A stretch of 64,000 nt of DNA, taken from positions 1,488,001-1,552,000 of the forward strand of contig JABELC010000009.1 of assembly GCA_028455995.1 (NCBI GenBank). Reading direction: 5' to 3'. The position numbers were made by a program, and so were the translations under genes. Below, one piece after another: positions 35,852-48,195 of this stretch (position 1 is the first letter of the stretch; every line of letters starts with the position of its first letter). The notes beneath the pieces were generated by a model, which made no database searches, was not told the origin of the DNA, and was given only the letters and a program-made list of their open reading frames with translations. This stretch comes from Scleromitrula shiraiana. Lineage: Eukaryota > Ascomycota > Leotiomycetes > Helotiales > Sclerotiniaceae.

Positions 35852-38800
35852 TTGGTCCGCCCCATTCGGCAATAAGCCCTATTTGTAAATCGGACCCTCC
35901 CATTAATCAATCGGACCTTATTGCTGAATCGGGCATCTTATTGATCAATTGGCCGGTTTTCACTAATTCAGTAATTTTGAGGATATATTTTTTTAAAAAA
36001 ATTTATTTTAAATTAAACTTTTTCTATTAATAAAAAAATCAATAACAAAGAAATCAATTATAAAGAGATTATAAATAAAGAAATGATGAATAAAAAAATA
36101 AAAAGAATATATTATTAATATTGTTTTAATTGTTTTTTAATTTCTTTAATTTCTTTAACTTCTTTAATTTTTTTAACTTCTTTATTCTCTTTACCTTCTC
36201 TACCTCTTTTACTCTTTTTACTTTTTGATACTTTTGTTATCGTTATCGTCGATCTTGTTATTGATATTGTTGAATTTGTTGAATTTGAATTTATAAATCT
36301 AACTTTTTTTGATTTCGAATTAATAAGAGTTTGAGTAGGGATTTAAACAAAAATTTGAGTAAAAATAATGAATTAATTTTCTTGATTTTCTTGATTTTCT
36401 TTACAAAAATAATGGATTGATTTTTTTGATTTTCTTAATCTTCTTTATCAAGAATAATGAATTAATTTTCTTGATTTTCTTGATCTTTTTGATCAATTTG
36501 ATGTTTTCTTTTTGTTGAATTTCTCCCCTCTTTTTGAAATGCAGATATTGTTTTACATTCATTTATAAATTAAACTGCTTTATTAAAAAAGATCTTTTTT
36601 AAAGATTTATTAATATTAATAATTAAAAAATCAGAATACATATTTTAAAAAACAATTTTATTTAAAATCTCTAAATTATAAATATTTATTAATTCTTTTC
36701 ATTTGCATACTAATCAATATTCTTAATTAAAAATTTCAAGAATTCGAATTAATATTCTAAAAACTTCAAAATTCAATTTAAATTTAAAGAATATTTTTAA
36801 TATAATGTATTTTTGAACTTTATATTCAAAAATGTTTTTTTCTTTTTTTATAACTATTTTTTTATTAATTTTTTTTATATAATTAATAATTCTTTAATTA
36901 AGTTTTAATAAAATATAATTTTTTCTTTTTAATTTAATTTATTTTTTTTTAAATTTTTTTATAAATTCTTTTTTATCAATCTTGAACTTCTTTTTTTGAT
37001 TTATATTTTTATTTATATTTTTAATATTATTTTTCTTTTTATTCTATATACTCTATAGATTTAAATTTAAAAATAATTGTTTAAACTAAATTTAATAAAA
37101 AATAATTTTAAAAAAAAATATAAAAAATCAAATAATATTAATCACCTAAATAATAAAAAATAAAAAAGATTTAAAACTTTTAATTCCAAAATTTTTATAT
37201 ATAATATATAAATATAATTTAAAGATTTTATTTGCTATTTTAATTAAATCTTGATTTTAAAAATAATATACTTTTTTTTTAATTATACAAATTTTTTTAA
37301 TATTATAAAAATTTTAAATAATATTTTTAAACTTTTTTTTATTATTAATAATAAAAACTTTAAAAATATTACTATTCTTTAATTAAAGCTTTAATTTATA
37401 TATTATCTTTAAAAAAGTTTTTGATTTTATTATTTTTAATTAAATTATTTTAAAAAAATTGATCTTTAAATTACTAAATCTATATATATTTTTTATTAAA
37501 ATTAATTTGAAAATCTATTAAATCAAATATTATATATTTATTAAAAATAAAAAAAAGAATAAGTTTAATTTCTATATTTTTTTTTGTTTAATATTTTAAA
37601 AATAATACTTATATTTTATAATAATCTATTTAATATTTTTATATATTACATTATAATAAAAAAATTATACTTTTTTAAATATCTTTTTAATTTTAAAATA
37701 TATAAATCTTTTATATATATTATAAATAATAGAAAATATATTAAAATAAATTAAACAATATCAAAAAAAGATATATTTTTTAAGTTGTTTATTATTAAAA
37801 CTTTTTTTATAAATTTGATTATTTTATAATTTAAAATTTTTTATATAATAAAATCGATTATTATTATTTTTTTAATATTCTTTTTTAATTAATTCAATAA
37901 ATTTTTTTTTTAGATTTTAAAAATAATTTTAAAATTGATATTATTAAAATATAATTAAAATAAAATAATATCTTTTATTTTTATTTAATCATTTATTCTA
38001 TTTAGACTCGATTTTTCAAAATCAATTATTAATTAAAAATTGTTTTAAAGTTTAAAAAAAAAAAATATAATATATTAAAATCTTTTAATTTTTGTATTTT
38101 TATTAAAAAGATTAATATATTGATAAAACTATTCTTTAACTCGATTTTTTAAAATTTAAAAAATATAAAAAATATTAAAAATATTAAAAAAAGTTTAAAA
38201 AAGTTGAAGAAATTAAAAAATAAAAATATTAAAAGTTAATAATATAATTAAATTAAATAAAAAATAATTAAATAAAAAATAATTAAATAAAAAATAATTA
38301 AATAAAAAATAATTAAATAAAAAATAATTAAATAAAAAATAATTAAATAAAAAATAATTAAATAAAAAATAATTAAATAAAAAATAATTAAATAAAAAAT
38401 AATTAAATAAAAAATAATTAAATAAAAAATAATTAAATAAAAAATAATTAAATAAAAAATAATTAAATAAAAAATAATTAAATAAAAAATAATTAAATAA
38501 AAAATAATTAAATAAAAATAATTAAATAAAAAAAATATATAAAATTATTTTTCTTTATTTATTTATTTATTTATTTATATTTAAAAAATTTAAATTCTCA
38601 AATTAATAACATTTTTATTTTTATTCTTATTCTTAAAAATATTATTAAAATTAAAAATACCATTGAAATTAAAAATATTATTAAGATTAATCAATAATAT
38701 TAATATTATCAATAAAATACATTTCATTCCAATCAAAGAATTTAATCTTTCAATTGATCAATAAAATGCTCGATTCAGCAATAAAGTCTAATTGACCAAT

Positions 38801-38870
38801 AAAAGAGTCCGATTTATTAATAAAAGGGCTTATTTACAAATGGGAGTTATTGCCGAATGGGGCGGACCAA
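35852..38870. mobile_element. AT-rich DNA element with ~100-bp terminal inverted repeats
   Basis: The left terminus 35852-35951 starts TTGGTCCGCCCCATTCGGCA. It aligns with the reverse complement of 38751-38870, identical for the first 24 bp and then similar with indels through TTATTGCTGAATCG and TTATTGATCAATTG. Composition inside is about 85-90% A+T by eye with no coding frame, so any transposase is destroyed. Long inverted termini fit a MULE-like or non-autonomous element. No convincing target duplication was found; AACCGACCCCAAC occurs outside both ends (35799-35811, 38875-38887) but at different distances. The termini kept their GC while the interior did not. Confidence 0.65.
38251..38533. 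repeat. 15-bp tandem array (AATTAAATAAAAAAT), about 18 copies
   Basis: Eighteen nearly perfect copies in register from 38251 to 38520, then one with a lost A and a fade-out. It lies inside the inverted-repeat element. Confidence 0.9.
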
Positions 38871-38974
38871 AGTCAACCGACCCCAACCGACCCCAACCGA
38901 CCTCAACCTACGCATTAATAGCAGATTTCTTTCACTTGCTGTAAATTCTGCCAGCAACAACAGGACCCTTAAAA

Positions 38975-39856
38975 ATGGTTTCTAACAACCAAGAATCCAT
39001 CGTTTCATTTTCAAACTTCCAAAAACTCAATCCAAGCACATTTATCTACCGACCACTATGCGAATCCAAGTCTCCCTCGTCCGGACCAACCTCCTCCTTC
39101 TCGTCCCCATCTCTCATCATCCTCACACCCTGGTTATCGGCCCACCCCCGCCACATATCAAAATACACAGCTCAGTATCAGAAACTCTTTCCCCACGCCA
39201 CAATCCTCGTGATTCAAACCACAGTACTAGATATGACATACCAGCCCTACCACACGCAACAAGCACGTCTTCAATGTATCATTCCTCTTCTCCAACAATC
39301 TAAGACCTCAACAGAAGAATCAGAATCAGACCCAAAAATACTTCTTCACATGTTCAGCAACGCTGGTGCACACCAAGCATGTCAACTATTGCGAGCCTAT
39401 AAATCATCTCAAGGAACCCCGCTAACGGTTGACGCCATGGTCATGGATAGTACACCCGGTGTCGCGACATTCACGCGTATCACGGAAGCTATGATGGTCA
39501 ATGTACCACGAACACCGATTTTGCGACAGGTATTAGCATGTATTATATACATTGTCGTCGGGGTGATCGGGGTGCAGAGTTATTTTAGCGGGGGTAACAA
39601 TCTAGTAGAGAGATCTCGGAAAGATTTAAACGACAGGGAACTAGTAAGATCGAAGAAGGGAAGATTGTATATTTATAGTGTGGAAGATAGGATGGTGGGG
39701 TGGGAGGATGTGGAGAGTCATGCGGGGGAGGCGGAGGAGATGGGGGAGAGTGTGATGAGGGTTAAGTGGGTGGGGACGGGTCATGTGAGTCATATGTCTA
39801 ATGATGGAGAGCGGTATTGGGGTGCTGTGAAGAGGTTTTGGGATATGGAAGAGTAA
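38975..39856 (+). CDS. DUF829/TMEM53 family protein (PaxU-like alpha/beta-hydrolase fold)
   Basis: A single exon of 293 residues. LIILTPWLSAHPRHISKYTAQY at residues about 45-66 matches the family's N-terminal 'W...A..rh..KY...Y' pattern. HMFSNAGAHQ at about 126-135 sits at the hydrolase nucleophile elbow, followed by VMDSTPG. A hydrophobic segment (LACIIYIVVGVIGVQSYF, about 190-207) may touch membranes. IYSVEDRMVGWEDVESHA and HVSHM close the fold. Human TMEM53 is a nuclear-envelope protein. Fungal relatives include PaxU of the paxilline cluster, whose role is not settled. It starts only about 105 bp beyond the inverted-repeat element. It could be a peripheral gene of the PKS locus, but more likely it is an ordinary gene at the island edge. 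Confidence 0.82.
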   Translation: MVSNNQESIVSFSNFQKLNPSTFIYRPLCESKSPSSGPTSSFSSPSLIILTPWLSAHPRHISKYTAQYQKLFPHATILVIQTTVLDMTYQPYHTQQARLQCIIPLLQQSKTSTEESESDPKILLHMFSNAGAHQACQLLRAYKSSQGTPLTVDAMVMDSTPGVATFTRITEAMMVNVPRTPILRQVLACIIYIVVGVIGVQSYFSGGNNLVERSRKDLNDRELVRSKKGRLYIYSVEDRMVGWEDVESHAGEAEEMGESVMRVKWVGTGHVSHMSNDGERYWGAVKRFWDMEE

Positions 39857-41730
39857 GACAAAAACCGGAAATGGCGAAATTGGCAAAGCAAAGAATTGTT
39901 TGTGTTTGAATAGATAATAGTTACCACTGGTGTACACCTGGTAACGGAGAGGGATTCATCTATTCCCAAACAAGACTTGTCTACAAAAAGAGATCCGGTT
40001 AATTTTCCCGAACAAATAGTGAACGTGTGTCTCAATCTGAGAGCGTTTTCTAAGATAGATAGACTAGTAAGGAAGGATCCTTGTGCGCAAAGATGTAGAT
40101 GTGCAACAATTCGAATGCTGAAGTTTTAATTTGATATGTGTAGGTTTAGTGTTGACCCTTTTCTAAGATCGATAGACTAGCAAGGAGAGAACCTGGAGAA
40201 ATGCGGGGTGGGACTAGGAGTAGTAACTTAATGCTTTATATACTATATATGTTCCGATGTGGTTCCAAATTACTACCATACATTCGTACTAGATGTACGC
40301 AAATGGGGTATTAATAAACAGAAATCAAATAGACTCAGAAGTATTCTTGACAATCTTTTGGAAACGATTCGCTGTCATGCTTAAGAGCTACTCCTATGTA
40401 TATATATTACATAAAAATTTCTTATACCATGACTACAAGTGTGCTTCTGCATTCTATACAGTAGCAAGAGCTATGTAATATAGTGCGTAGTAGAATCTTT
40501 AAATGAGAATGATACAGAGGTGCAGTCTGTTGAATTACTAGAAGGGTGCAAGTATCTGAATTTTACTTCGATGTCTTTCTTCTTCTTCTGAACGGTCCAG
40601 TCAGGTAGAGTAGAACTTGGCAATTCTATTGGTTATATATATGTCTTGATTTACAACCACAAGAGAAGAAAACCTATTCACATGAACACATCTTAATCTG
40701 ATTTGCGTTTCTTTCTGCAAATTCTTTGAAGGGTTTTGATTCAATTTGAATGCATTCGTTAGTCTTTCTACTTCATTACAAATGGCACAACCTTTGGCAG
40801 GAAAGAAGGAAGGAGCGTGGAGGAAAAGAATCAAAAGAGCCTGTCATATCCAATATTTACTTCTCAAGAAACTTATTCGAATACATTGATTTGTTAATCT
40901 CATCTATAGTGCTAAGTTTTCCAAGGTAATAGTTCTTTCCAAGTTTGTCGTTATCCTCCAACATACTAATAATTAATAAAAATTCCTTCTTTACAACAAC
41001 GATAGACTCGCTCAATTTCATATAATTAATTATTATTCTACAATACCGCAGGTGTTTCTTATTGTTTTATTTTTATTAAGACCCTGTATCGATTTTTTCA
41101 TACTCGTGGTTTATTTGCATCTTTACTCCTTTAAAAGACAGAAGCCTACACTGTGAAAAGTGGTGGATATACTTGACACTTTAAGTCACTTCAGAGTATC
41201 TCATCGATAGCATTAGAGATATCTATCAAAATAATTGCATTCAAGTCATCTACATCCCTTATTCATCCGGATAGGCTTCTGGACATATCTATCATGCTTG
41301 CTATCGATCTTGTTAGTCTCAATTGAAGTCACTTCATAGCATCCGATTGTGTCTCGTTTTAGCTTCCACCATTGTCAATTTTATCATCCTCGATGATTTC
41401 CAATCTTTGTAGGTATTCAACACCAATGCGGATGAGCGAAGTATAGATAGTTGGGAAGGCCTCATCGGTTTTAGTTGTCGTATCATTTTTTCATTGTTGA
41501 TCTCGAGTTCCTGTCTCATTTGTTTGCTCGGATGTTTTATTATTTGGGACTATTGATGAAAAGTTCAATTCTTTCAGGTGAGTAGACTTCGGGTATATAT
41601 AATTCAGACGGAGCTTATAAGTGTGTAGCAAATACAGCAGTCTTGATTACCGCAAGATATTACACTTGATCAACGACTAGTATTCAACTTTTATCATACT
41701 GTCCTGCGCAAATTTAAGGATACGTAAACA
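39857..41730. other. Intergenic, no gene supported
   Basis: About 1.9 kb. TTTTCTAAGATAGATAGACT at 40047 recurs, slightly changed, at 40158, so a small segment was duplicated. Short frames lack domains. The region upstream of 41731 probably holds the promoter of the next gene. Confidence 0.5.
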
Positions 41731-42841
41731 ATGGCACCAAGACAGCACAATCGTCCAAAGTTCACGAAATCAACTAACAGTGCTCTACCAAGGAGGTCTA
41801 ATACGGAGAATTCCCAACGACGGGAGCCAGTAGATCCTGATGCCCCACCAACAGTAGTGATACTGGATGATGTCGAATACCCAGTGTTCAAGAGAATCAT
41901 GCGCAAGTTCTCTACTTGTTACCAAAATCAAACCAACGCCTACATTTTCGAGAGAGCTGCTAAGAGATTTGCAGAAGCTGGTCATAAGGGTCATCGTGCG
42001 GTAGACTTGGAGTTGTATTGGATGGGTAGGGGTAAGGAAAGAAGTGGTTATATTTTTCCTCCAGAAGACAAGTCTAGAGAGTCTATGAATAGTTTTTCGA
42101 CCGCCGATTATTCAAACAAGAGGAAACGTAGTGATGCTTATTCTATTGGTCGTAAGCAGGCGGAATTATCTTTATCTAATCCAATAAACTCCAATATGGC
42201 GGTTGCTAGTTCATGGACAGGGAAGCGCGGTGCTACCAGTAGTAATATGCAAGGTTTGAGGAGACCTAGACCTCGTCCAGCATCTCGCAAGGTATAAATA
42301 ATGACTTGACAATCTTCAATTTTCGATGTTAACTTCCTAGCAGTTGAGTAAAGCTCAGAAGGAAATGGGTGGACGACTAGCAGCTCAGGCTATTGCACCA
42401 ACATATTCTGTAACACACCCAATAATGACCGCGGATTATAAAAAATTGGACGAGTTGAACGCCCAGGGTCCCCCCAAGCCAAATACTACCTCTGATCTGC
42501 GAAGCTCTCCTAAACCTATTGCGCCTGATTCTCCAAGAGATAAAACCGCCATTGTTCGTCCTGGTCAAGCTTCTAAGAAATTCAGATCATGGCAAAAATT
42601 TCCCAAATTAGAGTCGGCGTCAGAGACAGGAACAAAAAACCCAACCAATCCCAAAAAACCAGATACGGCTACCTCAAATTCGAGGAAGCTCTCAAGCACC
42701 AGTCGCGCTAGGGCTGCAAGTACTTCCTTTGATCATCTCAGGTTTGCTAGGGAGAGGAGGGAACGAGAGGAAGTAGGGGGGAAAGAGGATAAAAAAGGGA
42801 AAAATATGAAGAGAGAGAAGAAAGAGGAGAATCAGGGGTAG
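41731..42841 (+). CDS. Hypothetical basic protein, two exons
   Basis: Exons 41731-42291 and 42341-42841 join in frame (49-nt intron, gtataa...cctag) to 353 residues. Residues about 40-105 form the one ordered-looking part (VVILDDVEYPVFKRIMRKF, then NAYIFERAAKRFAEAGHKG), mostly helical. The rest is Ser/Pro/Arg/Lys-rich. The C-terminus is a charged helix of EREEVGGKEDKKGKN type. KRKRSD is a plausible nuclear signal. I do not recognise the family. The intron with proper ends and open frames on both sides supports a real gene. Confidence 0.7.
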
Positions 42842-43827
42842 AATAGAAAGAGAGAGATAGGGTGATGCCGATAGATAAATACATGCATGACCTATCTCCT
42901 GATCGATCCCAAATAAGCGGGTATCATTAGATGAAGAATAAAGGAGGATAATCGCAGCGTTAGTTTAGTTTAGCCGAGTAAATACATATATTACAGTATA
43001 ACTGTCGAACTAATCCATTTTCTAATATCCCTCCAAGTAAAATATCGATATTCGGATAAAATTCACCTTGGAATATATATGTATTGAAATATCCTTTAGC
43101 TTGAACGGTGTTTAACATCTATGCAAAATCTATGTACAAACGTTTAAGCTAAATATAGGGATACGGTAGTGTATTTAGGTGGTGATTGAATGGACGTTCA
43201 GAATTTCAACAGCTGACAGCTGGATGTAACTGTCTATAGTGACAGCTTGGAATCATGATACTTTTAGACAACAACTTGTGTCCGGATTACGCAAAGGTTG
43301 CCGAAAATACAAATGAAACACTGGTGATGTGAAATAAAATAAACAAAATGACGAATTTTTGTTGGGATATAAAATCTCTGGAATTCTCGGATATTGGGAT
43401 TGAGCGCGTGATGTCTTTTACTTGTTGATGGATGCATAGGTGGATAATACCTACTGTGTAGAGATAAATGAACACAAAATCTTCTTGGATATAATCTTAC
43501 CCATTCTTGGTATTGAATTGAGAGATATGTTCTCACTAGAAGGAAAGGCGCCAATCAATGGATATTTGGGCGGCTCGATGAATGTGGGTATGGAGTTGAC
43601 CTCAACCTCATCCCGAGTTGGAGAGGCACTTTGTCGATGTGTAAATTTTTTTAATTTGGGTATCATAACCGCCATTGCATCGCATAATACTTTTAATCTA
43701 TCCCCTTCGCATCACAATTTCTTCCGCGGGTCGACAATTCCCTCAACGCCCACTCCATCCATCCATTCCACATACGCACAGATCCCCCACAGCCCAACCT
43801 TTATTCTCCCCTCCACCAACCAATAAC
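42842..43827. other. Intergenic, no gene supported
   Basis: About 1 kb between two convergent genes, holding both 3' ends. Short open frames around 43264-43826 have no domain and overlap on both strands. Confidence 0.5.
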
Positions 43828-44487
43828 CTACTCCCCCATAGCCCTCCTAACCTTTTCCAACAGCACCGTACTCTCCCTCCCCAACCTCCTCTTCCCATCC
43901 TTCCCCCCCTTCCTCGCCTTCGCCATCTCCCTCCTCCACCTCTCTCTCTCCTCAATCTTCTCCTTCCTCTCCCTCTGACTCTTCTCAAACGCCTCTCTCC
44001 TCTCCTTTTGTTCCGCTTTCACTTTCTCCGCATGTGCTATTTCCTTGGCGAAGTATGCCGGTTTTTGGTTTCGTCCTCTATTGTTCCTTTCTCTTCCTGA
44101 ACCTCTTTCGCCTAATCTGGATTGGTTTACTGAAGTTGGTACTTCTTCTTCCGGTTCGTCAAGCATGGCTTTTCTATCGGGGTGTAATTCTGCTTCTGGT
44201 TCTCTTTCTCCCTCTCCCTTTGCATCTCCCTTCCCATCTTCCTTTTCCCCACTTTCCTCTAAATCCCTATAAACATCCCTCCCTCCACTCTCAACCGGTT
44301 CCCTAGCCTTAAGTTTCGCATATGATTTCTTGACTTTCGCTTTATGAATTAAATCTTTTTTGATAGAAATGACTTTGCGACGCCAGGTGCCATCGGGCAG
44401 ATTGGCGGGACCGACTTGGAATCCTGAACGGTGTTTTTTGCGTGGGTTGGTGGCGTCTTCTTCGCGGGGACGTTTGGTGGGTGCCAT
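43828..44487 (-). CDS. rRNA-processing protein Fyv7
   Basis: A single exon of 219 residues. Basic N-terminus MAPTKRPREEDATNPRKKH is followed by the family block GFQVGPANLPDGTWRRKV and IHKAKVKKSYAKLKAR. The middle is acidic and low-complexity. A long charged helix (AEKVKAEQKERREAFEKSQR onward) leads to RRLGRESTVLLEKVRRAM at the end, the C-terminal half of the Fyv7/TAP26 domain. In yeast Fyv7 acts in the nucleolus in 18S rRNA maturation as part of the small-subunit pathway. Length is somewhat more than the 151 residues of yeast, as is common in filamentous fungi because of the inserted acidic stretch. Confidence 0.88.
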   Translation of the reverse strand: MAPTKRPREEDATNPRKKHRSGFQVGPANLPDGTWRRKVISIKKDLIHKAKVKKSYAKLKAREPVESGGRDVYRDLEESGEKEDGKGDAKGEGEREPEAELHPDRKAMLDEPEEEVPTSVNQSRLGERGSGRERNNRGRNQKPAYFAKEIAHAEKVKAEQKERREAFEKSQRERKEKIEERERWRREMAKARKGGKDGKRRLGRESTVLLEKVRRAMGE

Positions 44488-45556
44488 GGTTGATTTGATG
44501 GTTTGAGGGGTTTGTAAGATGGGCTGAGAAGGAATTGATTTTATTTGGTATAATGGTATTCTTTTAGAAGGTAGATAATATGTAGGTAGGTAATTAATTT
44601 GTAGGTATTGGCATGCAGTAATGAGAAATGAGAAATGAGAAATTTTGTTCTGATATGATTGTTCTTCAGTCCTGTGCTTGAGAAAATTTTAGTGGGTACA
44701 GATCAGATTTAATCTAGCTAGTACTCGAGTACTGCCCTGCCCAGGTGTTGTATGGTCCCATGTTTTGTATGGTGAATGATTGATTTATCTTAATCCCGCG
44801 GTAAGCATTCGATATTTGATATTCGATATTCAGTATTCAATATTCAATATATAATATATTGAAAGAGATAAATGTCATGAATCGAATGGTTTTAAATGCT
44901 TCAGATTTATATTAATCTCAAGGCTTTCACCTGATATATGCATATGGATATGGATATGGATATGGATATGGATATTCGAGGGTTAATGCGGCATGTGCTC
45001 GGCCACATGGGTACCTACGTACAGGTAAAATGACATAAATGACTACATACCTAGGTTAACTTACCTAGATAGTATCTATCTATCAGTCATCATCATAAGT
45101 ACCGAAATGAATCAATACTATTTGTTTTATGGAACGTACTTTATTACTTTTTTTTTGTTTCTCTTTTTTCAATATTCTACAATAAAATATTTTAATTCTA
45201 TATATTTTTATAAATCTTTATATTCCATTACTCAAACATATTACATAAATCTATTAGATATATTACTTGAAGTTCGTTTTGTTGCATAAAAGTCAAGACT
45301 CATTCTTCCATTTTGTGCAATTCTGCATATCTACCACACCTACCCACCCACCCTTACCTTCTCTACGTATTGCCCACTACACAAGGACAAAGAGAAACCA
45401 CCACTTTATCCCCGCTCTTCATAACGAATTACTTTACAATCGTTTCAGATCTTCATTACAATTTACAAATAAAATCATAGTCCTTCAAAAATTATAATGT
45501 CCTTATAACCATACGAAAGGGAGCAAAAGCAAAAGGCTCCTTCATCCACATCCGCA
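44488..45556. other. Divergent promoter region of FYV7 and the Atos-like gene
   Basis: About 1.07 kb between divergent start codons. It contains GATATT/GATATG repeats at 44816-44860 and 44943-44975 and an AT-rich stretch around 45130-45230. No gene. Confidence 0.5.
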
Positions 45557-48195
45557 ATGCCGATTTTTCAAGATGACCTCGGTGACGACCGAACTACGCC
45601 TCCAATACAAAGCTCGAAAACTCATCCAAGATCTACAACGCCATTGGAAAGGAGAAGGCTCTTGAGGAAAGATTCAGAAGAAAGTATTAGAACGGAATTA
45701 TGTGAGGGACTTGTGCCAGATACTCCGGAAGAGCAAAGGACATCACAACTGTTGGAATTGGATACAAGCTTCAAATTCCAATATCATGGAGCTTCCGATC
45801 GTACGGAACTTATTGAACGGTTGAAAAGGGGTGAAAGTCCAACATGGTTGCCAAATCGAAATGTGTGTGGTCTTTTCTCTTAGGATTTATGAATATATGT
45901 TGACGGTGAATTTAGTTGGAGTCATTGTTACAAGAACACGATCCAGAAACCCCTCGGAGAACCTCATCAAATCATTCGAATTCCTCACCTTTGTTACCTT
46001 CTGCAGATTTATCAAATACAGGAAGACCTTCGTCTGGGGATAAGCAAAGATGTCAAATTGGTTTAGAGATTGAACGCCCACGATCTGCTTTACATAGTGG
46101 GGATTTCACAGAAGGACCACAACTGAATATATCTGAGGAGCTTGGGCAAGATTCAAAGATCTTCAGTTCAGGAAGCTTGCCATGGTTGGCTACATCTCCT
46201 CCACGAAATTTTACTCCGTTTCAACTTGATCCTAGATTTCCTCCTGTGGATAGATCCGAATCAGATTTGAGAGCTAGAGCAAGAGCTCCATCTTTATCCT
46301 CATCCTTTTCTTCAAGTTTTGTTTTAAAAGCACCAACGAGCCCTTTAGTCCAATCAGAAAGTAACGAAGATCTGGAATTATCTCCTCATTTAAATCCTAT
46401 AGATATTACCTCTTCAACCCCAAGAAATAATCCCAGACGTCATACATTACAAGCATCACATTCAATACATTCTACTCCTTCCATACCAACCTCCACACCT
46501 TTTACCAAGCCATTGCCCGGTCTTAGAAGAGATAATACATTTCCTTATCAAGCACATCAACCGAGAAGATCGCTTGCTTCAAATACTATCTCTCATTCAA
46601 TATCATCTCCACAAACACCAACATTCTCTCGTTCTAGACGACCTTCATATACGTCTGATGTATCACCACTTCATGCATCGATGGTTGGTTCATATGAAGA
46701 AAGCATTCTTCGAGGAAGGATGTCAACCACACCATCTAAACCTCTCGACTTCGTCGCTCAAATAGGAGTCTTAGGCTTTGGTAAATGTAAATCAAGCCTT
46801 CGATGTCCTCCTCATGTGACACTACCATTTCCAGCCGTCTTTTATGACTATGAATCTACAATTCACGGGAGAAGAGAAAAATTAGAAGATGGTCCAAGTC
46901 CATACGTGGGATGTATTGATCTCGAGAATGGTTTACCAAGTACAGAAGAATCAAGAGATAGCAATACTCGAAGACGAAGACGAAATGCTGGCACTGCAAT
47001 CGAAAGAATCCAAAACAATGATGATATTGATACCGACACCTCATCAAGTCACGTATCAGTATCCGAACGAGAAATTCGCAGGGTAGTAGAAAAGCAAAAA
47101 CGTCGCTCAACCTCTACATCATCTCGCGCACCACCAGGAGGAAGTTACCGAATCCCTCCAACCGGCCAACTCCAAATCATCATCAAAAACCCCAACAAAA
47201 CAGCCGTTAAATTATTCCTCGTCCCATACGATCTCAAGGATATGGAACCAGGAACCAAAACTTTCATCCGTCAACGAAGTTACTCTACTGGTCCTATAAT
47301 CGAAACTCCCCTCTCGGCTTCTACATCTACATCTACATCTACCTCTTCCCCCAACCTCGCTAATCCGTCCGTCGATAGACCTACGCTTCGCTACTTAGTA
47401 CATTTACATATTTGTTCGCCAACAAGAGGAAGATATTACCTGTATAAAAGTATCCGTGTAGTTTTTGCGAATAGGGTACCGGATGGGAAGGAAAAATTAA
47501 GAAATGAAATTACGGTGCCGGAGCCCAGGTTTACGACGTATAAGGCTGGCAGGGACGGGACTATGGGGATGGGGAGTGGTGCGGGACAGGCGTTGGTGGC
47601 GGAGAAGGCGAGTAGGAGGAGGAGTTTGGGGTTTCCGTTGAGGGGTGGCGATGAGGTGGGGATGGGGTATGCAGGTAACGGGAGTGGGAGTGGGGGTGGG
47701 GGTGGGAGTGGGAATGGTGGGCTGGAGTTTGGAAGGAGGAATCTACATTTATCTTCCTCGTTGGATTTTGAGGGCGGGAGAGATGAGTCTTCGATTCCCT
47801 CGGATCATACTTCTAGACTTCCTATGGCTATACCCATGCCCATGCCTATGCCTATGTCCATGTCCGTATCTTCGGAGGTGGAAATGACAGGTACAGATAC
47901 CATTTTGGATGGAGATGGGAGGGCAGGAGTAGGGATGGGAATGGGTGTGGGTGTGGGCGTATATGATAAATTAAATAAGGTGGATATAGGGTATGGAGGG
48001 GGTGTCTGGAATGAGAGTGGGAGTGGGAATGGGAGTGGAAATAATAAGAGAAGTAATCAGGCTCCACCGGCGGAGGGGTTATTGGCGTTGAAGTTGAGGG
48101 GGTTGGAGATGCAGGGGCTGGGTGGGATGGCGGTGGCGGGGAAGGATGGCGATGGCGATGGGGATGGAGATGGGGGGATGGATGGGGTGAGATGA
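45557..48195 (+). CDS. Atos/FAM214-like protein (meiotic chromosome segregation family)
   Basis: Exons 45557-45862 and 45916-48195 (53-nt intron) join to 861 residues. The long N-terminal half is Ser/Pro-rich and disordered. The Atos conserved block begins near residue 380 with SYEESILRGRMSTTPSKPLD and VAQIGVLGFGKCKSSLRCPP, then PHVTLPFPAVFYDYE. The C-terminal Atos block runs GQLQIIIKNPNKTAVKLFLV, PYDLKDMEPGTKTFIRQRSY and ends RYYLYKSIRVVFANRVPDG. The last ~200 residues are low-complexity Gly/Met/Asp-rich, coded by repeats such as GGGAGT and CCCATGCC. Animal relatives (ATOSA/ATOSB) are nuclear regulators; fungal members are often named for meiotic chromosome segregation. The function in this fungus is not known. 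Confidence 0.82.

Noticed and set aside
38230..38540. CRISPR-like regular repeat
   Set aside because: Contiguous 15-bp A/T tandem without spacers in a fungal genome.
35799..38902. AACCGACCCCAAC on both sides of the 3-kb element as a target duplication
   Set aside because: Lies 40 bp outside the left end but only 4 bp outside the right end and is tandemly repeated on the right, so it does not mark the insertion point.
43743..44306. Plus- and minus-strand frames over the FYV7 gene
   Set aside because: Arg/Gly- or Leu/Pro-rich shadows of the Fyv7 reading frame.
47645..48067. Small frames over the Atos-like tail
   Set aside because: Shadows of repeat-coded sequence.
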